Below are positions 20,052 through 33,600 of a stretch of DNA of 64,000 bases, one piece after another; position 1 is the stretch's first letter, and every line of letters starts with the position of its first letter. Source of the stretch: a virus; the IMG/VR virus record IMGVR_UViG_3300034166_000463, positions 1 through 64,000 of that record; one strand, given 5' to 3'. The position numbers were made by a program, and so were the translations under genes. Below the pieces are notes generated by a model, which saw only the letters and a program-made list of their open reading frames with translations, was not told the DNA's origin and searched no databases.

Positions 20052-20708
20052 ATGAAATTAGAATTCAAAGGATTCCCTAAAATGCCGCGTCTTTTAAGGG
20101 AAGTAATCATAAGTGAAAAAATTGATGGAACAAATGCCTCAATTATGATTTCTAAAACAACTGTTGATGAAAAAGGTTCTGAATCTTGGAATTCCCAAGG
20201 GATTATTGCTATTGTTGGCGATTTGACTATTCGTGCCGGAAGTCGAAATAGGTGGGTCACGCCAAGTGATGACAACTTTGAATTTGCCGCATGGGTAAAT
20301 CAAAACAGAGATGAACTTATCAATCTTGGAGTTGGTCAACATTTTGGCGAATGGTGGGGCCAAGGCATCCAAAGAAAATATGGGATGAAAACAAAACGCT
20401 TCAGCCTATTCAATACACAGCGTTGGGTGTTGCATGGAACCGAACCTAAACAAATACCAACTGCTGACCCACGCATTGTAAAAATGCAAGAAGTCCTTCC
20501 AGAGTGCTGTCATTTAGTCCCAGTTCTTTATCAAGGACCGTTTGATACATATAAAGCAGAGCAATGCTTAGAGCTTCTGAAAACAAATGGAAGTGTAGCA
20601 GCACCGGGCTTTATGAAACCAGAAGGAATCATTCTATTTCATGTAGCAGGAAACATAGGCTTCAAGGCAACACTTGAAGGAGACGAACACAAAGGAATCA
20701 AACAATAA
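20052..20708 (+). CDS. RNA ligase (nucleotidyltransferase, Rnl2-like)
   Basis: 218 residues. SEKIDGTNA holds the adenylated Lys23 of motif I (KxDG). HFGEWWGQGIQRKYGM (about 98-113) matches motif III/IIIa, PEGIILFH (about 191) motif IV and GFKATLEGDEHKGIK (about 203-217) motif V. Such phage ligases seal RNA nicks, typically in tRNAs cleaved by host defence nucleases. The neighbouring tRNA-Cys makes a tRNA repair or replacement role attractive; that link is inference. The protein is short and has no obvious C-terminal domain beyond the core. Confidence 0.88.
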   Translation: MKLEFKGFPKMPRLLREVIISEKIDGTNASIMISKTTVDEKGSESWNSQGIIAIVGDLTIRAGSRNRWVTPSDDNFEFAAWVNQNRDELINLGVGQHFGEWWGQGIQRKYGMKTKRFSLFNTQRWVLHGTEPKQIPTADPRIVKMQEVLPECCHLVPVLYQGPFDTYKAEQCLELLKTNGSVAAPGFMKPEGIILFHVAGNIGFKATLEGDEHKGIKQ

Positions 20709-20726
20709 TTCAAATAAAATAAAACA

Positions 20727-21287
20727 ATGTCAGTAAAGAAAAAAGCAATGACCAAGGCCGAATCAAACAAACGTTACCTAGCCAATAAAAAAGCTAAAAA
20801 GGAAGCAGCAATGTTTAAAGAGGTTCTTGAAACACAACCAGTAAACGAAACCATAAAAGCAGCAGATTTTCAAAGTCATGATGACGATGGAATCCATTTG
20901 CCCCCACCAACAAATAGCAACCTAGACGCAGATGAGTGGGAGCCTTATGCCCCAAAAGCAAACAACGTGCCTCTAGCGCAAGGAGAAACCCAAGAAACTG
21001 CAATTAAACCCGGATACTGGCATTCAATTGATGATATTAAGGTTGTCGAAACAGATAAAGCAGCAATGTCCCTGGAAGAGTCTGTTGCTGAAGCTGAGGA
21101 TGCCTCTAAAGCCAGTTCAATTCAATTCAGCTACAATCTACCCAAAGACTCCGTAGAGCGCCTAGAACAAGCCGTGGACGCTATTAGATGGCTATCCAGA
21201 AAAACTAAAGACCTGCCTCCTAAAACAAAAGAAATCTTAAGTCTTCGGATTCTTCGCATCGAAGAACTAATTAAATTGATAAGGTGA
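20727..21287 (+). CDS. Unknown 186-residue protein
   Basis: Basic N-terminus (MSVKKKAMTKAESNKRYLANKKAKKEAAMFKEV), a disordered acidic middle (FQSHDDDGIHLPPPTNSNLDADEWEPYAPKANN), and a helical C-terminal third (SVERLEQAVDAIRWLSRKTKDLPPKTKEILSLRILRIEELIKLIR). No family recognised. It overlaps the next gene by 4 nt at a GTG start. Confidence 0.55.
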   Translation: MSVKKKAMTKAESNKRYLANKKAKKEAAMFKEVLETQPVNETIKAADFQSHDDDGIHLPPPTNSNLDADEWEPYAPKANNVPLAQGETQETAIKPGYWHSIDDIKVVETDKAAMSLEESVAEAEDASKASSIQFSYNLPKDSVERLEQAVDAIRWLSRKTKDLPPKTKEILSLRILRIEELIKLIR

Positions 21288-21595
21288 AAAAAAAATCCAA
21301 TTCCAAACGAGGTTCAGTTAAAAGATTGTTTGAACTTCTTGGATCTTCAAATGAAGTAGCTCCTATCAATATGGATGAGGCTAGAATGCTAGCTGAAATG
21401 GAAGGAGTAGAAATTGAAAAACAATCAGGAGTTCGTCTCGACAACGAATGCAACAAAATGTGCTACTCAAGTGAGTCTCACGCAAAGGCTGGAGCCAAGC
21501 ATAGACTTCGCAACTCAGCTAACGTAGACAAGCTTAGGCAGTATTTTTGCGACACTTGTAAAGCGTGGCATTTAAGCAGTTCTTTCCATAGGTGA
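21284..21595 (+). CDS. Small zinc-finger phage protein
   Basis: GTG start at 21284; 103 residues. The C-terminal half (KMCYSSESHAKAGAKHRLRNSANVDKLRQYFCDTCKAWHLSSSFHR) matches a widespread small phage protein with K-x-x-Y/C ... A ... LRxYxCxxCxxWHLT/S, where CDTC and the HL end may bind zinc. Function unknown. It is the last plus-strand gene before the convergent giant minus-strand gene; only 16 nt separate the stops, filled by a TTTAG dyad. Confidence 0.65.
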   Translation: MKKKSNSKRGSVKRLFELLGSSNEVAPINMDEARMLAEMEGVEIEKQSGVRLDNECNKMCYSSESHAKAGAKHRLRNSANVDKLRQYFCDTCKAWHLSSSFHR

Positions 21596-21611
21596 TTTAG
21601 CCTAAGCTAAA
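21596..21611. promoter_or_regulatory. TTTAG dyad between convergent stops
   Basis: TTTAGCCTAAGCTAAA exactly fills the gap between the ends of the early plus-strand and late minus-strand genes. Here it cannot be a start-site element; a terminator-like or boundary role is possible. Confidence 0.5.
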
Positions 21612-24600
21612 TTACTGTTTCTCGTTTTTTACTGGCTCCCGCAATCTATCTTGCATAAAGCCTCTAGACTCACGAGTTCCCGGCAACACTTCAGACATAA
21701 AATAAAGCAAGCTGTCTTTAAGCGATATTCCTTTGTTGCTAGAAGCGTAATCCGTCATGTTGTAATCAAGAAGCAATTTAGCAGCAGCAGCGTAATCATA
21801 AGCAGCCGCAGTTGGAGCGGTAAATTCAGCCGTTCCTTCCAAAAAGCCCGGACGATATTCTCTGATATTTGCGGTATTTCGTTCAACATCCATAAACAAT
21901 GCCGCAGCCTCTTCAGAACCGGGATTTGTAAAAGCCTTGTCAATCAAACCACGAACAGGAGAATAACCAAATGCAACACCCGCAAGAGGAATTGCTGTAA
22001 TAGATTCCTGAGCAGTTGTGTTTAATATCTCCGCTAAAGCGGATGCCTGCGCTTCATCTACTGTTCCACGGTCTTGAAACAAAGGGCGATCCTTACCAAA
22101 GATCACCGCCATTATCGCACGATGGATGACATTTGAATCTTCGTTCGGGACAATAAGATCATTTGTCACTTGTTGCGCACGTAGCACTGCCTCGTCATCG
22201 TCATCGTCACCTGCTTTGAAAACTAAATACAACACGGCTGGAAGAAGCATCTTCAGCTTCATTGGGTAAAATAGGATGTTCTGGGTAAGCGTTGTGGCTA
22301 CATTCTCCATCGCCTCCCTGCGACTATCCTCCGCATCTTTCTCGCTCACGTAGTAATAGTCCATTTCAGATAAGCCCCTTTCTTGCTGCGTAAACATGGT
22401 ATGAGTCAGCACAGACGTATTACTAGATGTTGAAGCAGTATGATTGCTAAACCTAACTAAGCTTTTCCAAAAAGCATTGAGGACAGGGCTTTGGTCACGT
22501 GTTTGGAAGAACCAGCTCTTCTTAGATTGGTCAGATTGAGCCATTACATCATTGACTTTTAGCTTAGCCTGTTGAGCCAATTCTTTTGTTACATCATTCT
22601 TGCGAAGCAAAACATCATCAACTGTTTTGACGTTCATCTTCTCAGCAAGTTCTATCATGAAAATTGTCCCCGCCAACATACGCTCAGGCTTTCCAATCGT
22701 AAAACTTAACGTTTTTTCAGCAAAGCGCTCGTAAGCCCTAAGGCCTCGTCCAACTTTAGCTTTTACTTGGCCCACTCCGTATCGCTCTTGTCCACGAATC
22801 ATATCCTCTGCTACATCTTGACCGTCAGATGCGCGATAGTAAACATACGGACTTGTCTTCTGAATAAAGTCCCTAACCTCATTCCTGAATTTGCTGCTAG
22901 TTAGCATTTTAGATAATGTGGAAAAATACAAACCAACAGACTTGGGCTTGTTTGCAACCAACTTGCCTACAGTGTAGCCAAAGCTAGGACTAACTGACTG
23001 ATCCCACCATTGAAGAGGAGAAGCCAAAGCTCGCATAATATACATCGAGCTAAGAAATCGGAGTGTTTCAGCCCCACCAGTTTGAGCTGTTCCAATGGCA
23101 GAATCGTTCTGGACAATTGTCTCAAGCTCGTAAGCTACCGCCGCAAAAGCCGTATTAGCGTCTTTTTTCCATCTGTAATGCTCATTGTTGCGGGCATTTA
23201 TTTCACGGATAGTTTCAAATTCGTCTAAGTTTTCCCCGAATGATTGTAAAGTGTCCTCCATGTCTGAGTCTGTGATTTCAATCGGACCATGAGGAGCCCT
23301 TACTTTACCTATTGAATGACGCAATATTTCGTAAGAAGGAGTGACGTTAAGGCGGTAAATGGCATCATCAACCATTGAAAGAGGGGTAGATAAACCGTTT
23401 ACCATAACAGGACGATAAACCCTATTGCGCTCAAACGGCTCACCCTTAGCAATTCCACCGAAGAAAGCAGCTTCATCCAAAGCTACAATTTCAATCGGAT
23501 CAGAAATGTAACGACCCTCTCGGCCTTGCTTGCGGGCAGTTGGGTCTTTTGCGTAGCCAAGACGCATCGGGACATTTGTTGCGGTTGGTTTAAACGCTTG
23601 GATGTCTGCGTGTTTCCATTTTGTTTTCTCGTCCAGTGCATCAACATCCCTGCCTTTCTTGGATGACAAAGCTAAAGACAAGTGCATAGCTGCATCAATG
23701 TCAGCAAAAACACTAGAAAGGGTTTTGGCGTAAGCATCCACCTCGGACTTCTTGTTGTCCTCAATTGCATCAATCAATGCCGACTCAAGATCAGCAATCG
23801 CTTTCTCTGCTTTTTCCTCAGCTAATGGATCATTGTTCTTGATTGAAATAACACTCGTGGCTTTTCGCATGATTGCATCAATCTCAGTTGCAAGCGGCTG
23901 ATCACGGACAAGATCAAGGTGTCCTCCGCTCCAGTATTTAGAAACCTTGTTTTTACCATATTTTTTTTCCTGCGCTATTACAAAGTCTTGTGATTGGCGA
24001 TGACCAAAATTCTGCTGTGTTGCCCATGTAGTGTAAGCGTGAGCCAAAGACATGCCATGAGCGTCTTTAATTCCACGGATTTGAGCCAGTAAATAGCCAA
24101 TAGCATGATTCTTAGCACTGCTGCCGACTTCTTTTGCTGAATTACCTATTTCTTCCTTTGCTATCCTGCGTGAGGTTTCATAACCTTCACGGCCACTAAC
24201 CCCATCAAAACCATGGTCAAGAATGCCAACCAAATGACGAACAGCCTGCTTTGCTGAAAAACTCTTACGAAAACGGCTACGAATACGGGCATCATGATGG
24301 TGAGCTAACCTCATCATTGTAAGATCAGTGTTACTGTCAGATACAGTCATACCTGCAACTATGCGCTTAGCAATCAAGTCAGCTTCCAATGCGGAAAAAA
24401 CCAAAGAGAAAGTTTTTTCAATCTTGAAAAGCTGCATACTTTCAGTGACCAGCTTGCCAGCGTCTTCCATTTTGAACGTAAAGCTCCGAGGCATCCCGTT
24501 CTCCCCCTTGGTATCGGTATCAATATCGTCAATCTTCGCCATGAATTTCATGACTTCGCTTTTAACGTGCATGTAACGATTGCCTTCAAGCTTTCCAGAG

Positions 24601-27600
24601 CTGTAAGCCAAAACGATCTGACGAATCAAAGACTTCGATTGGGACATGGCCGCTTTCGTAATCCGACCATCCATCTTGATCGTTTTAGCTTTGCCGTTTG
24701 AGTGGCGGTTTCGGATGTCTCCTAGCCATTTAGTGATGCGAGCCTCAAACTCGTCGGCAAAAGCGTCGGCTACTTCGGCGCGGGTCATGTCTGGCTTTGC
24801 AAGCCTCCATTCTTCACGCTTGTTTGTCACCTCGTTAAGCTTGTCGATGGATTTGAACTTAGCGTCAGTATCCTTGTTAACTTCCTCAAAGAAATAGGAT
24901 GGCGTTTGCGTTCCTTGGGATTGGTTTCCGCTAAGCGATTGAGCCGCCATGGCGACATGGGCGATCTCACTGTTCACATTTTTTCTCGTAACCGTGGGGA
25001 ATGCTCTGATCATCTCATCCGCTGCCGTAGTCGGCATCAGGATCATCGACATTCCTTCTTCCTTGTGATACATCCCAATGCGTTCAAGTCTCTCCTCAAA
25101 GTTCTGCGGAAGACGGATTAAGTTGACGGTGTTCTTTTTGCTTCTCTTGAGAAGGTTGTAGCGGTTAGCGTCTTTCGGATCGGTGAGGATTGCCACCGCA
25201 TTATCCATCATTCCACGGTAATTTGCCTCCGCCGCTTCTGACTTAGCCTGACTAAAGTAGTCATCAAGAAGCTTCATTTCAATCTTCGCCATCTCAACAG
25301 ATATCTCAATGGTTCCAAGTGGATCAAATTCCACAAAGTTCTCCTCGGTGTTTCGTTGGTCACGATAGACATCTTCAAGGCGCTCCTCCGCGAATTCGCT
25401 GAGAGCCCTCACAATGGCCTCTTTTTGCGCGTAGAATGCCCTTCTCTGGGCTTTCAAGCTCGCGCTGGAAGCCTCATCCATAGAGGGCTGATCACCCGTC
25501 CACGCCTCCCGTGCAGCAACGCCTGATTCAGTCAACCCAAGACCCTTGGCAACCAATGTAATATTCACCCCAGCCTCACGGGTCATTGGCTCAATTCCCG
25601 GAAGAATTTGATTGTTATCCTGACCAACCGCTGGAACACCAACAACTCCACGATGGTAAGTTTTTCCAATTGGCTGACTATAGTCAGTATGGTCGATTAA
25701 ATCCAATGCCGCCTGATTCGCAGCCAAGCCACGAGAAATAACATCCAACTGAATCTCCAGCTTATTGACAAGATCACGCTGCTCAGCAGTTTGTCCCTTG
25801 TTAATGTAGGAAGGATCATCGGTAGCAAGTGAGCGATCATACAGCGCATCCTCTTCAGCAAAAGAAAGGTAAATGCTTTCAACGTATTCAGAAAAAGGCT
25901 TTCCGTTCGGATCGGTTTTTAACCGCTCGGTCATCATATCCAAAGCGGAAGTAATCTCACTAGCCAAATCGAAATTATCAAGATCGCGCCCCTCTTCCAT
26001 CCGTTGACGGACAAGCTTGATGAAGTTCTTAACTTGGGCGTTGCGCCTAGTGTCCTTACCTACTGGAATGCTTTTTTGTTTAGTCTTGCCTGAAGACTCA
26101 GCAAGCTCTTGGGCGATGCTGTCAGCGAAAGCAGCCGCAATGGTTCTTTCGGCATGTTGCATCAACTGCCCTTTGAACTTAGCGGTGCTATCCACGCCAA
26201 AAGACCTACGACGCAAGCTGATCAAATCCTGAGGACTAATGGAATCGGGATTTCCCAGAATATAAGGCAAGCGATAACCTTTGGTGGAGCCATCAATACC
26301 AATCAAGGCCATTCCTTGCTTGGTTATACTATCCAAAACAAGGTTAACAACATCCACGTTCGCGTTGTAAGAGCGGATTAAGTCACCAATGCGCGTCTCG
26401 TTTTCTTCGGGTGAAACTATTGTGCGGAAAGGATTAGCACCGCTTTCAATTAGAACCGTGTCTTCATTTTGCTCACTAAAAATATTACGAACAAAAAGCT
26501 CACGATTAATTGTATCAAGAAGCGTAGCCATCTGGTTGAAAGAAGCCTTAAACAAAGGATCGTTACGGAACTGTCTACGGACGAAAGAAGACATTCCTTT
26601 GGCAACTTGATCAACTTTGCCTTCCTCAAAAATCACGCTCTCTTGAAGCATATCAGCTAAGCGCTGAGCAAAGCGCTGAGGGTATCCCATCATATCGCTA
26701 ACTTCCTTTGTTACTTTTCCGCGAGGAAAAGAAACTCTTTTTTCTAGTGCTTCATAAAGCTCGTAATGTTTCTTGGCTTGAGCCTTTGTCATTTTACTGA
26801 CGTTTTTTTCAAGTCTTGCAATTTCATCTCTAACTTCTTGCTCCGCTTGATCCATGTAACCAGCAGGAAGAATGTTGCGAAGCTCTTCAATAATATCGTC
26901 GCTCATCTCAATCTCAAGATTGATTCCCTTGAATCTCTTAAGTTGAGAATAGTCCAGCGAGCTTTTGTTGTTAGCAGCGTCGATGCGGGTTTTCTCAAGG
27001 CTCTGACGGATGGCCTCCTCAGCCTTAAGTTTAATCCGCTTCTGGACGTAAGGGGAAAGCTGGAGAACATTAGCGTTCATGTTGCTAATTCGCCTATCAG
27101 CAAATCCTTGCGTAAGCGAAGTGCGATTACCCGGAAGTGAAGGACGACCTAGGTTCTTAGCCTCACCAACGTAAATCTTTCCAGCATTCTCCTTCCATGC
27201 AACCGGAGCTACTACAGGCTGAGCCAATTCATTTCCTTTAATCTCATCTTCATCACGAAGATATCCGGGCTTCTCAAGCATCTCGCGAGCATCACGGCTA
27301 GGCTTTAAAGGCTGAACCCCTTCACGAGCCTTCATAGCCGAGGCAATAATTGAATTAAGACTGTTAAGCAAAACAATGTCAGCATCAGAGTAGAACGCGG
27401 ACTTACCGGTGAAATAAGATCCCCCACCATTAGCCATTATCATCCCCATAATTTCAGACTTTACCTTATCGGAAAAGCCAGAGGTGACTGAGAATATTGC
27501 GTCGGTAAGATTATCCTCTTCTTCAACAACCTCAATCTCTCCATTCAGTCTCGCTTCCTCCTCGGCATTAGCCTGAGCTAAACGCTCAGCCCTTTCTTGC

Positions 27601-30600
27601 TGACCTTCCTCAAAGCCTTGAATAGCTTCTTCATCGGCATCGGAACGCTCGATTACCGAAGACTCGGAAATCCAATCCGCTTCCGTGCCTCCAAGCTCAA
27701 CTTCACCGGATCGTGCAATGTCCATCACAGCATTGATCAAACTATCTCCAACAACATCAGGAAGGAAAGACGGGGCAAGCGACTCAATGCCGGAATACGC
27801 TTGGTCAAAAAACTGCTTGGCCTTGGAATTGGAAAAGATTGTTCCAACCAAAAGAAGATTTGCAGCAAAAGTTGCATCTCCACCGAAAAGAGCGATTTGG
27901 TCAGCGGTTAACTCACCAACCTCTAATTCACGAGCAAGCTCAATGGACTTGATGAACTGAGCTTTAACTAGCTCGCGGATTCTTTTTTGTTGAGAATCAG
28001 TAAATTCAACAGGAGAACCTTGAATCAAGCGCTGGAAGTTTGCTTCAATTGCTTCATTTGAAGTGGACGTATCAATGGTAGTCTTCCTCCATTTTCCAAC
28101 AGGACTTGTCTGAGATTCAATTGACTCAGCCCTAATTACAGGATTAAGCGTGGCATTTACCTTCCCAGCTAAATCGTTTACCATGTCTACAATCGAAGCG
28201 TTTTTCTTGGATTGAATAGAAAGGCTGTGAGCAATTACCATCGTAGCCTCATCCACCATGCGCTTGTCACGCATAGATACAGACTGAGGAACGTAGATAA
28301 CATTTGGATTACCGTTTCTTCCCTCAAAGATTCGGATGCCCGTATCGGAAAGCTGGTGCTTGGCGGCAGTTGCCTCATCTGGAATCACCGCAATTGTATT
28401 ACCGGGAAGTGTAAGAAGAAATTGCTCAATGATCGGACCAACCGTAGAATTAAGAAAAGTAACTTTAGAAGCGTCGATCACTTGACGGCTGTTTTCGGGC
28501 TTCATTACCTCTGAGTGAGCGAGTCTCCAGATGTTCCTTGCTTCCTCGGATGAGGCGAAGGTGTTGTTGCCTTCGTCTAGGATTGGTTTGTTTTTTTTGT
28601 TTTTGTTTTTGTTGTTGAATTGGACAAGCGCGTCATCCGACTCAAGCAAGGTAACATCCGCATACTCAATAATGGTTTGAAGAACCATCGAAGCAACCCC
28701 CTTATCTTTGACGATAGAGCGGTCAATCATTTCTCTTTCAAAACTCGCCTTGAACGAAGCCAAATCATGCAGGAACCTTTCAGAAGAAGTAAAGTTGTAG
28801 CCGTTATTGCTTCCATATTGCTCAAGGAATCCCTTCCTGATCTCATCAAAGAAATCCTTACGAGCAGGATTGATGTTTGGAAAAATTCCTACAAGACCAC
28901 GTTCAAGCAGGGACTTGTCACGCATTACCTTGAAGTAATTCCTAAGCTGAGTTTGATCCATTGCGTTTAGGTCATCCTCACTAAATTCCTCCAGCCTTTC
29001 AACCTGATCCTCAACGTAAGTGTCTTGAGTTCCCAAAAACGGACTTCCATCATCAACTCTACGGCTAACTGTCTCCATCCTGCTATATCTAGGAGCCGTC
29101 CCCATGCGGCGGCGATCCTCCAAAACTTCCTCTACGGTCACAAAACCATCCTCGTCAGCCTGTAATAGATCGAAGTAGAAGACGCGCCCTGCGGTGGCGC
29201 TACGCCCTGTAGGAGTGTTTGAACCTATAAGTAAGCTCCACTGTGCAACTAAGCGCTCGCGGGCTACCTGAAGGCTACTAGCACGGCGCTTAGCTGCCTC
29301 ACGTTGACTGGAAGCTGCACCAGACTTCACTTCATCCATTCCCTCAAGAAGAGGAGAATCCTCGCCAGTAAGGAAAGGACGGGAGCGAACATCATCAAAG
29401 CCAGCTTGCTGAGAACTCACTACGATTTCATTGTAGTTGGTAAGCTGAGACTGTTTTCGATAAAAATAACGACCGTCCTTGTCTTGTTTAAGCTCAGAAT
29501 ATTCAGGGACATTTGGATGAGTAAGCGTTCCATCTTCTTTAGTTGTGACTAAATTGGCTACACTATCAGGCAGGTAAACATCATACTCTTCGGCTTCAGT
29601 ATAAACATACGGCTCATATCCCTCCCCAAAACTAAGGCGATCAAACGCCTCCTCCATCTCAAAACCGAAGTTGGCAGAAAACTGGTAGTCGCGCTCCTTC
29701 TCGAAATACTTCATCGCAAAAGACAAGTTCTTCAACGTCCTAGGACTAAGTGCCGTATCGCGGAGCTTAATGAGCTGTTCGTATTCTGGAACGTAAGCAG
29801 CATCCGTAACTGTCCGATTGCCCTCCTTCTCCACATTGCTCCTCCACTTACGATCCATGAAAGCCTTTGTCTGCTTGCGAACCAAGTTCACAGCCTGAAC
29901 AGACTCATAAAGAGAACGATCAAACATCGCTTTTTGATTACCCTCCCCTACAACTTTAATCAAATTTTCAGCAAGATCAGTAAGCTTCTTTTTGTCCACT
30001 CCAGCTTTGAGAACAGGAAGCCCGTTGCTTAAAACAAGCGTGTCGGCGCTTTTTAGATAGGCCCTATCCATCGAGACGTTCTTAACCTCGACGTATTCCA
30101 TGACTTTCAGCATCAAGGCTTCGTGCATCCTACGAATTTGCAAATCCAAGCCATTAGTCAGCGTCCCATTATCTGTTTCATTGCTGAAGGCTTGGTCAAA
30201 GATTGGAAGCGAACGCCCAGCAAGTGTCTGCATTCCGCCAATCCTAGGCATAAACTCAGAGCCTTGATATAAGCTCCTGATCTTGGTGGACCACTGGCGC
30301 ATTTCTTCTAGGTAAGAGAAGAGATCGGCAACAACTTTGATTGGGTCTTCGTTGTTATCGCCCCTGAATCCTCTCTTAAGTCTACGAAGCCCTCCTACAA
30401 GCCTGTTGAGCTTTTGGTGATCAAAGATCGGCATGGCCTCTAGTAAGCTTTCGTAGCGCACGGAGTCATCGTCAGGATTAACTGTCTTGTCGAATGAGAA
30501 TCCAGCGGTCTGAGCGTAAGTGTCGATCATTTCGACATTGCGAATCGCTCCAATGTTTTCAGCAACAAAAAAGTCAGCAAAAGCATTACGTCCGGAAGCC

Positions 30601-33600
30601 GTGAAATTTGATTCAGTATCATGTCGATACCTTTCAAGCCCTGCATTCCACTCACGCTCCGCTGGGGTAAGTCCTTCATCTCCGGGTCTTTCCCACTTAG
30701 AATTGGGATCAAGCCCAATAGCTAATCCATCAGCTTCAGTTTGACCAACGGCAGATTCAGTTCTCTGAGGATAGATGAAGCGCGAAGAATACGAATAAGG
30801 AGCATCCGCGTTTGAATTATCGTATCCGTTCTGATGCTCGTATGGAAAAATATTGGAGTAACCAACATCCTGAACAACATCAAGCAAATCATCTACCCCA
30901 GTATCAACTGGAGGAAGAGACGAGTAAGAATTAGGGTTTTCAGATTCAGGATTAATAGCCTGAACCTTAATCGCCGTTCCGAAGCCAACCGTCCTCAAGC
31001 CAAACTCACCGATAGCACGGTTCTTAGCTGTCTTCAGGGCGTAGTTGTAATCATCCACCGCACGGGTAAAAGCGATGACAGATTTGTAGTCATCTCCTAA
31101 GGAGTCCTTTTGTTCCAGCTTTGGAAGGATGTCGGAATTAGGAAGGTTTTTGGTGTGCTGGATTCTTGCGTTGTGTGCCTTGCGAATCTCTTGGATTTCT
31201 TCAATAACGCTTTGCTCTTTTGCAACATAGGCATCAAACAAAGACTTTGCTTCACCACGTAAGCCGTTGCCAAAATCATTCTTTTGATCACTAGCAGCCA
31301 TCTCATCAGACCACATAGGAAGGCGCTGAAGAAGGAGCTTCAAATGGTTTTCCATCTTAACAGCCAACTCTTCAGGGGTAATCGTAGAATCCTGATCCGC
31401 AATGTAATCACGAGTCTCCAAATCTACACCTACCAACAAATCCCTGTTTAGCCTGACTAAATCAATACTGTGTGGATTCAGCTTCATCGCTTTACTCCAT
31501 TCAATAAGCTTACGCTTACCAGCAAACGTAGAAAGGTCTAAACCATCAAGCTCTTCCCTTGCGTGATTTTCAAGCGCTTGATGAGCCATTCTTGCTTCGA
31601 TGATACGTGGTTGGACACTAGACAGCATTGCTTGCTTGATTCTTTCGCTTCCGTCGATGACTTCAGAGTGAGAAACACTCCCAGTCATATCTTCAAATAG
31701 CTTAGTGAACAGCTTCTCACGATCAATGCGGGTGATGCCCTCACGATCCGGCTTCATCGCACCAGTCCACAAATCCATATCAGAGAACTGAGCGGGAAGG
31801 GAATCACGAAGCAACTGAAGCTTCTCCCACTTCAAAAAGACTCCTGTGCGTATCTTCTTCATCGCAGGGGTTTGGTCTTCCGAGTAGCCACCCTTTCCAT
31901 TCAGTCGGTCAAACTGATCATCAAGAGCCTTCATGTCGAACTTCTCACGCTCTAGCAAAGCCCTGAATTCAGGATGTAACCCGATCTCCATCGTTTCAGG
32001 ATCATGGACAATGGCTATATCAATCGAGATGCGATTGGATGCGGCAATCCGGTTGCGAAGCTGCCTCATCGGGAACGAATTATTCCTAGCGATGATTTGA
32101 AGTTCAGACTCCAAGCTCTTATTGTAAAGCTCCTCCATCTTTGTCCGCTGAGCTATCGTATCGCTATGAGCGTTCAAAACATCCACGTTCAATCCAGATT
32201 CCTTAGTAGCGTCAATCAAGCGTCTCAACGGCTCCTGAAGGTTGCTCGGAAGCATTCCACGGTGGGTGTTGATCCAAAGGATTGTGCGCATCCTTTCGGC
32301 GTAGCGACGAACCATATGACCAATCGCCTTCAAATACTTCACCAAGCCTCCCTTTTCCCTTGCGTTGCTCTCATCAAGGATAATTGCCTGCTGAAGCATC
32401 TTGGATAGCTGTGACTGGCGTTCTGTCGTAGTTCCCGTCAAGGCCATCTGCACAAACTTACGCAATAGCTCTCCAGAGATTTCCTGACGTTGCTTCTCGG
32501 TTGCTCCTTTCTCATTGTTTGGATCTAGGCTTTTGGTAACGCCCCTCTCCGAAGCTACCTTTTTTAACTCCTCAAAAAGCGGGTGATCCTTGATCTTGCC
32601 TTCCGCAACACCTTTCGATTCTTGCTCCGTGCGAAACTCATTGTTCAAATCCCAAAGATTGTCATAGTAGCTAAGAAGTTCTTTTGGGGTAAACGTCCCG
32701 TAAGTAACAATGTGGATTCCCTCTTCGCTTAAGACGCTTGTAATAAGAGCCGCAGCATCATACGCCAAAAGCTCTTGGGCAAATTGATTGCCCGTGTCTG
32801 AATTAAAATAAAGAGCAACTAGCTCCTTCTTAAGCTTATCGTAATCAACAACAATAGATGATGGTTTTTTGGAGCCTTTCTCAGCAGGTTCAGCAAAAAT
32901 GTAACCATCCCCGTTAATCTTCCGTTGCACAACTTTGAAGTTATTTCTTGGCGCGACAACCGAAAGAAGTTCTTTAAAAATGGTCTCTACTTCAGCAATG
33001 GTAATTTCACCATTAGAGAAGCGGGACATCATAGGCACAATACTCTTGATCGACCTATCGAGAATTGAGCGTGTGTATCTAGCGGAGGTTTTGCGTAGCT
33101 GATCATTTAGCGAGTTCTGATTGGCAGCATCAAAGTCAATGTTTAACGCCTCAAAAATAAGCTCGCCATCCACAACCTTTTTCAGCATCAGAACCTGCTT
33201 GTCGTTGCCAGCAATCACAACCGTATCGCCAACACCCATTGTTGAAGCCATTCCCTTAGGGGGCATGTAGCCATAGCGCTCTTTTCCATTCTCAGAAGAC
33301 TTGCGTGACCATTTGGCTCCAGCTGCGTCCGTGCCGCCTTTAAGGGTGGCTTCCTCAACAATGTAGGTTGTTTCAGGATCAAGTCCGTCAGTGATGCTTG
33401 GCGCGTCAGCAATAGCCGCTGCCCGCATCGGGACATGACCGTCTTCGCTCAGCTTTTGAATCGCTTTGATTGTATTGCTAACTCGGTTGCTCGGCCTGTC
33501 TGTTTCTGTCTTTGCGTATTCAGCAGCAATAAGTTCTGGCGTAGCCGCAATACCATCGCGATCAAGCCGTGCTGCAATGATCTGCTCCGGGGTTTTGGGT

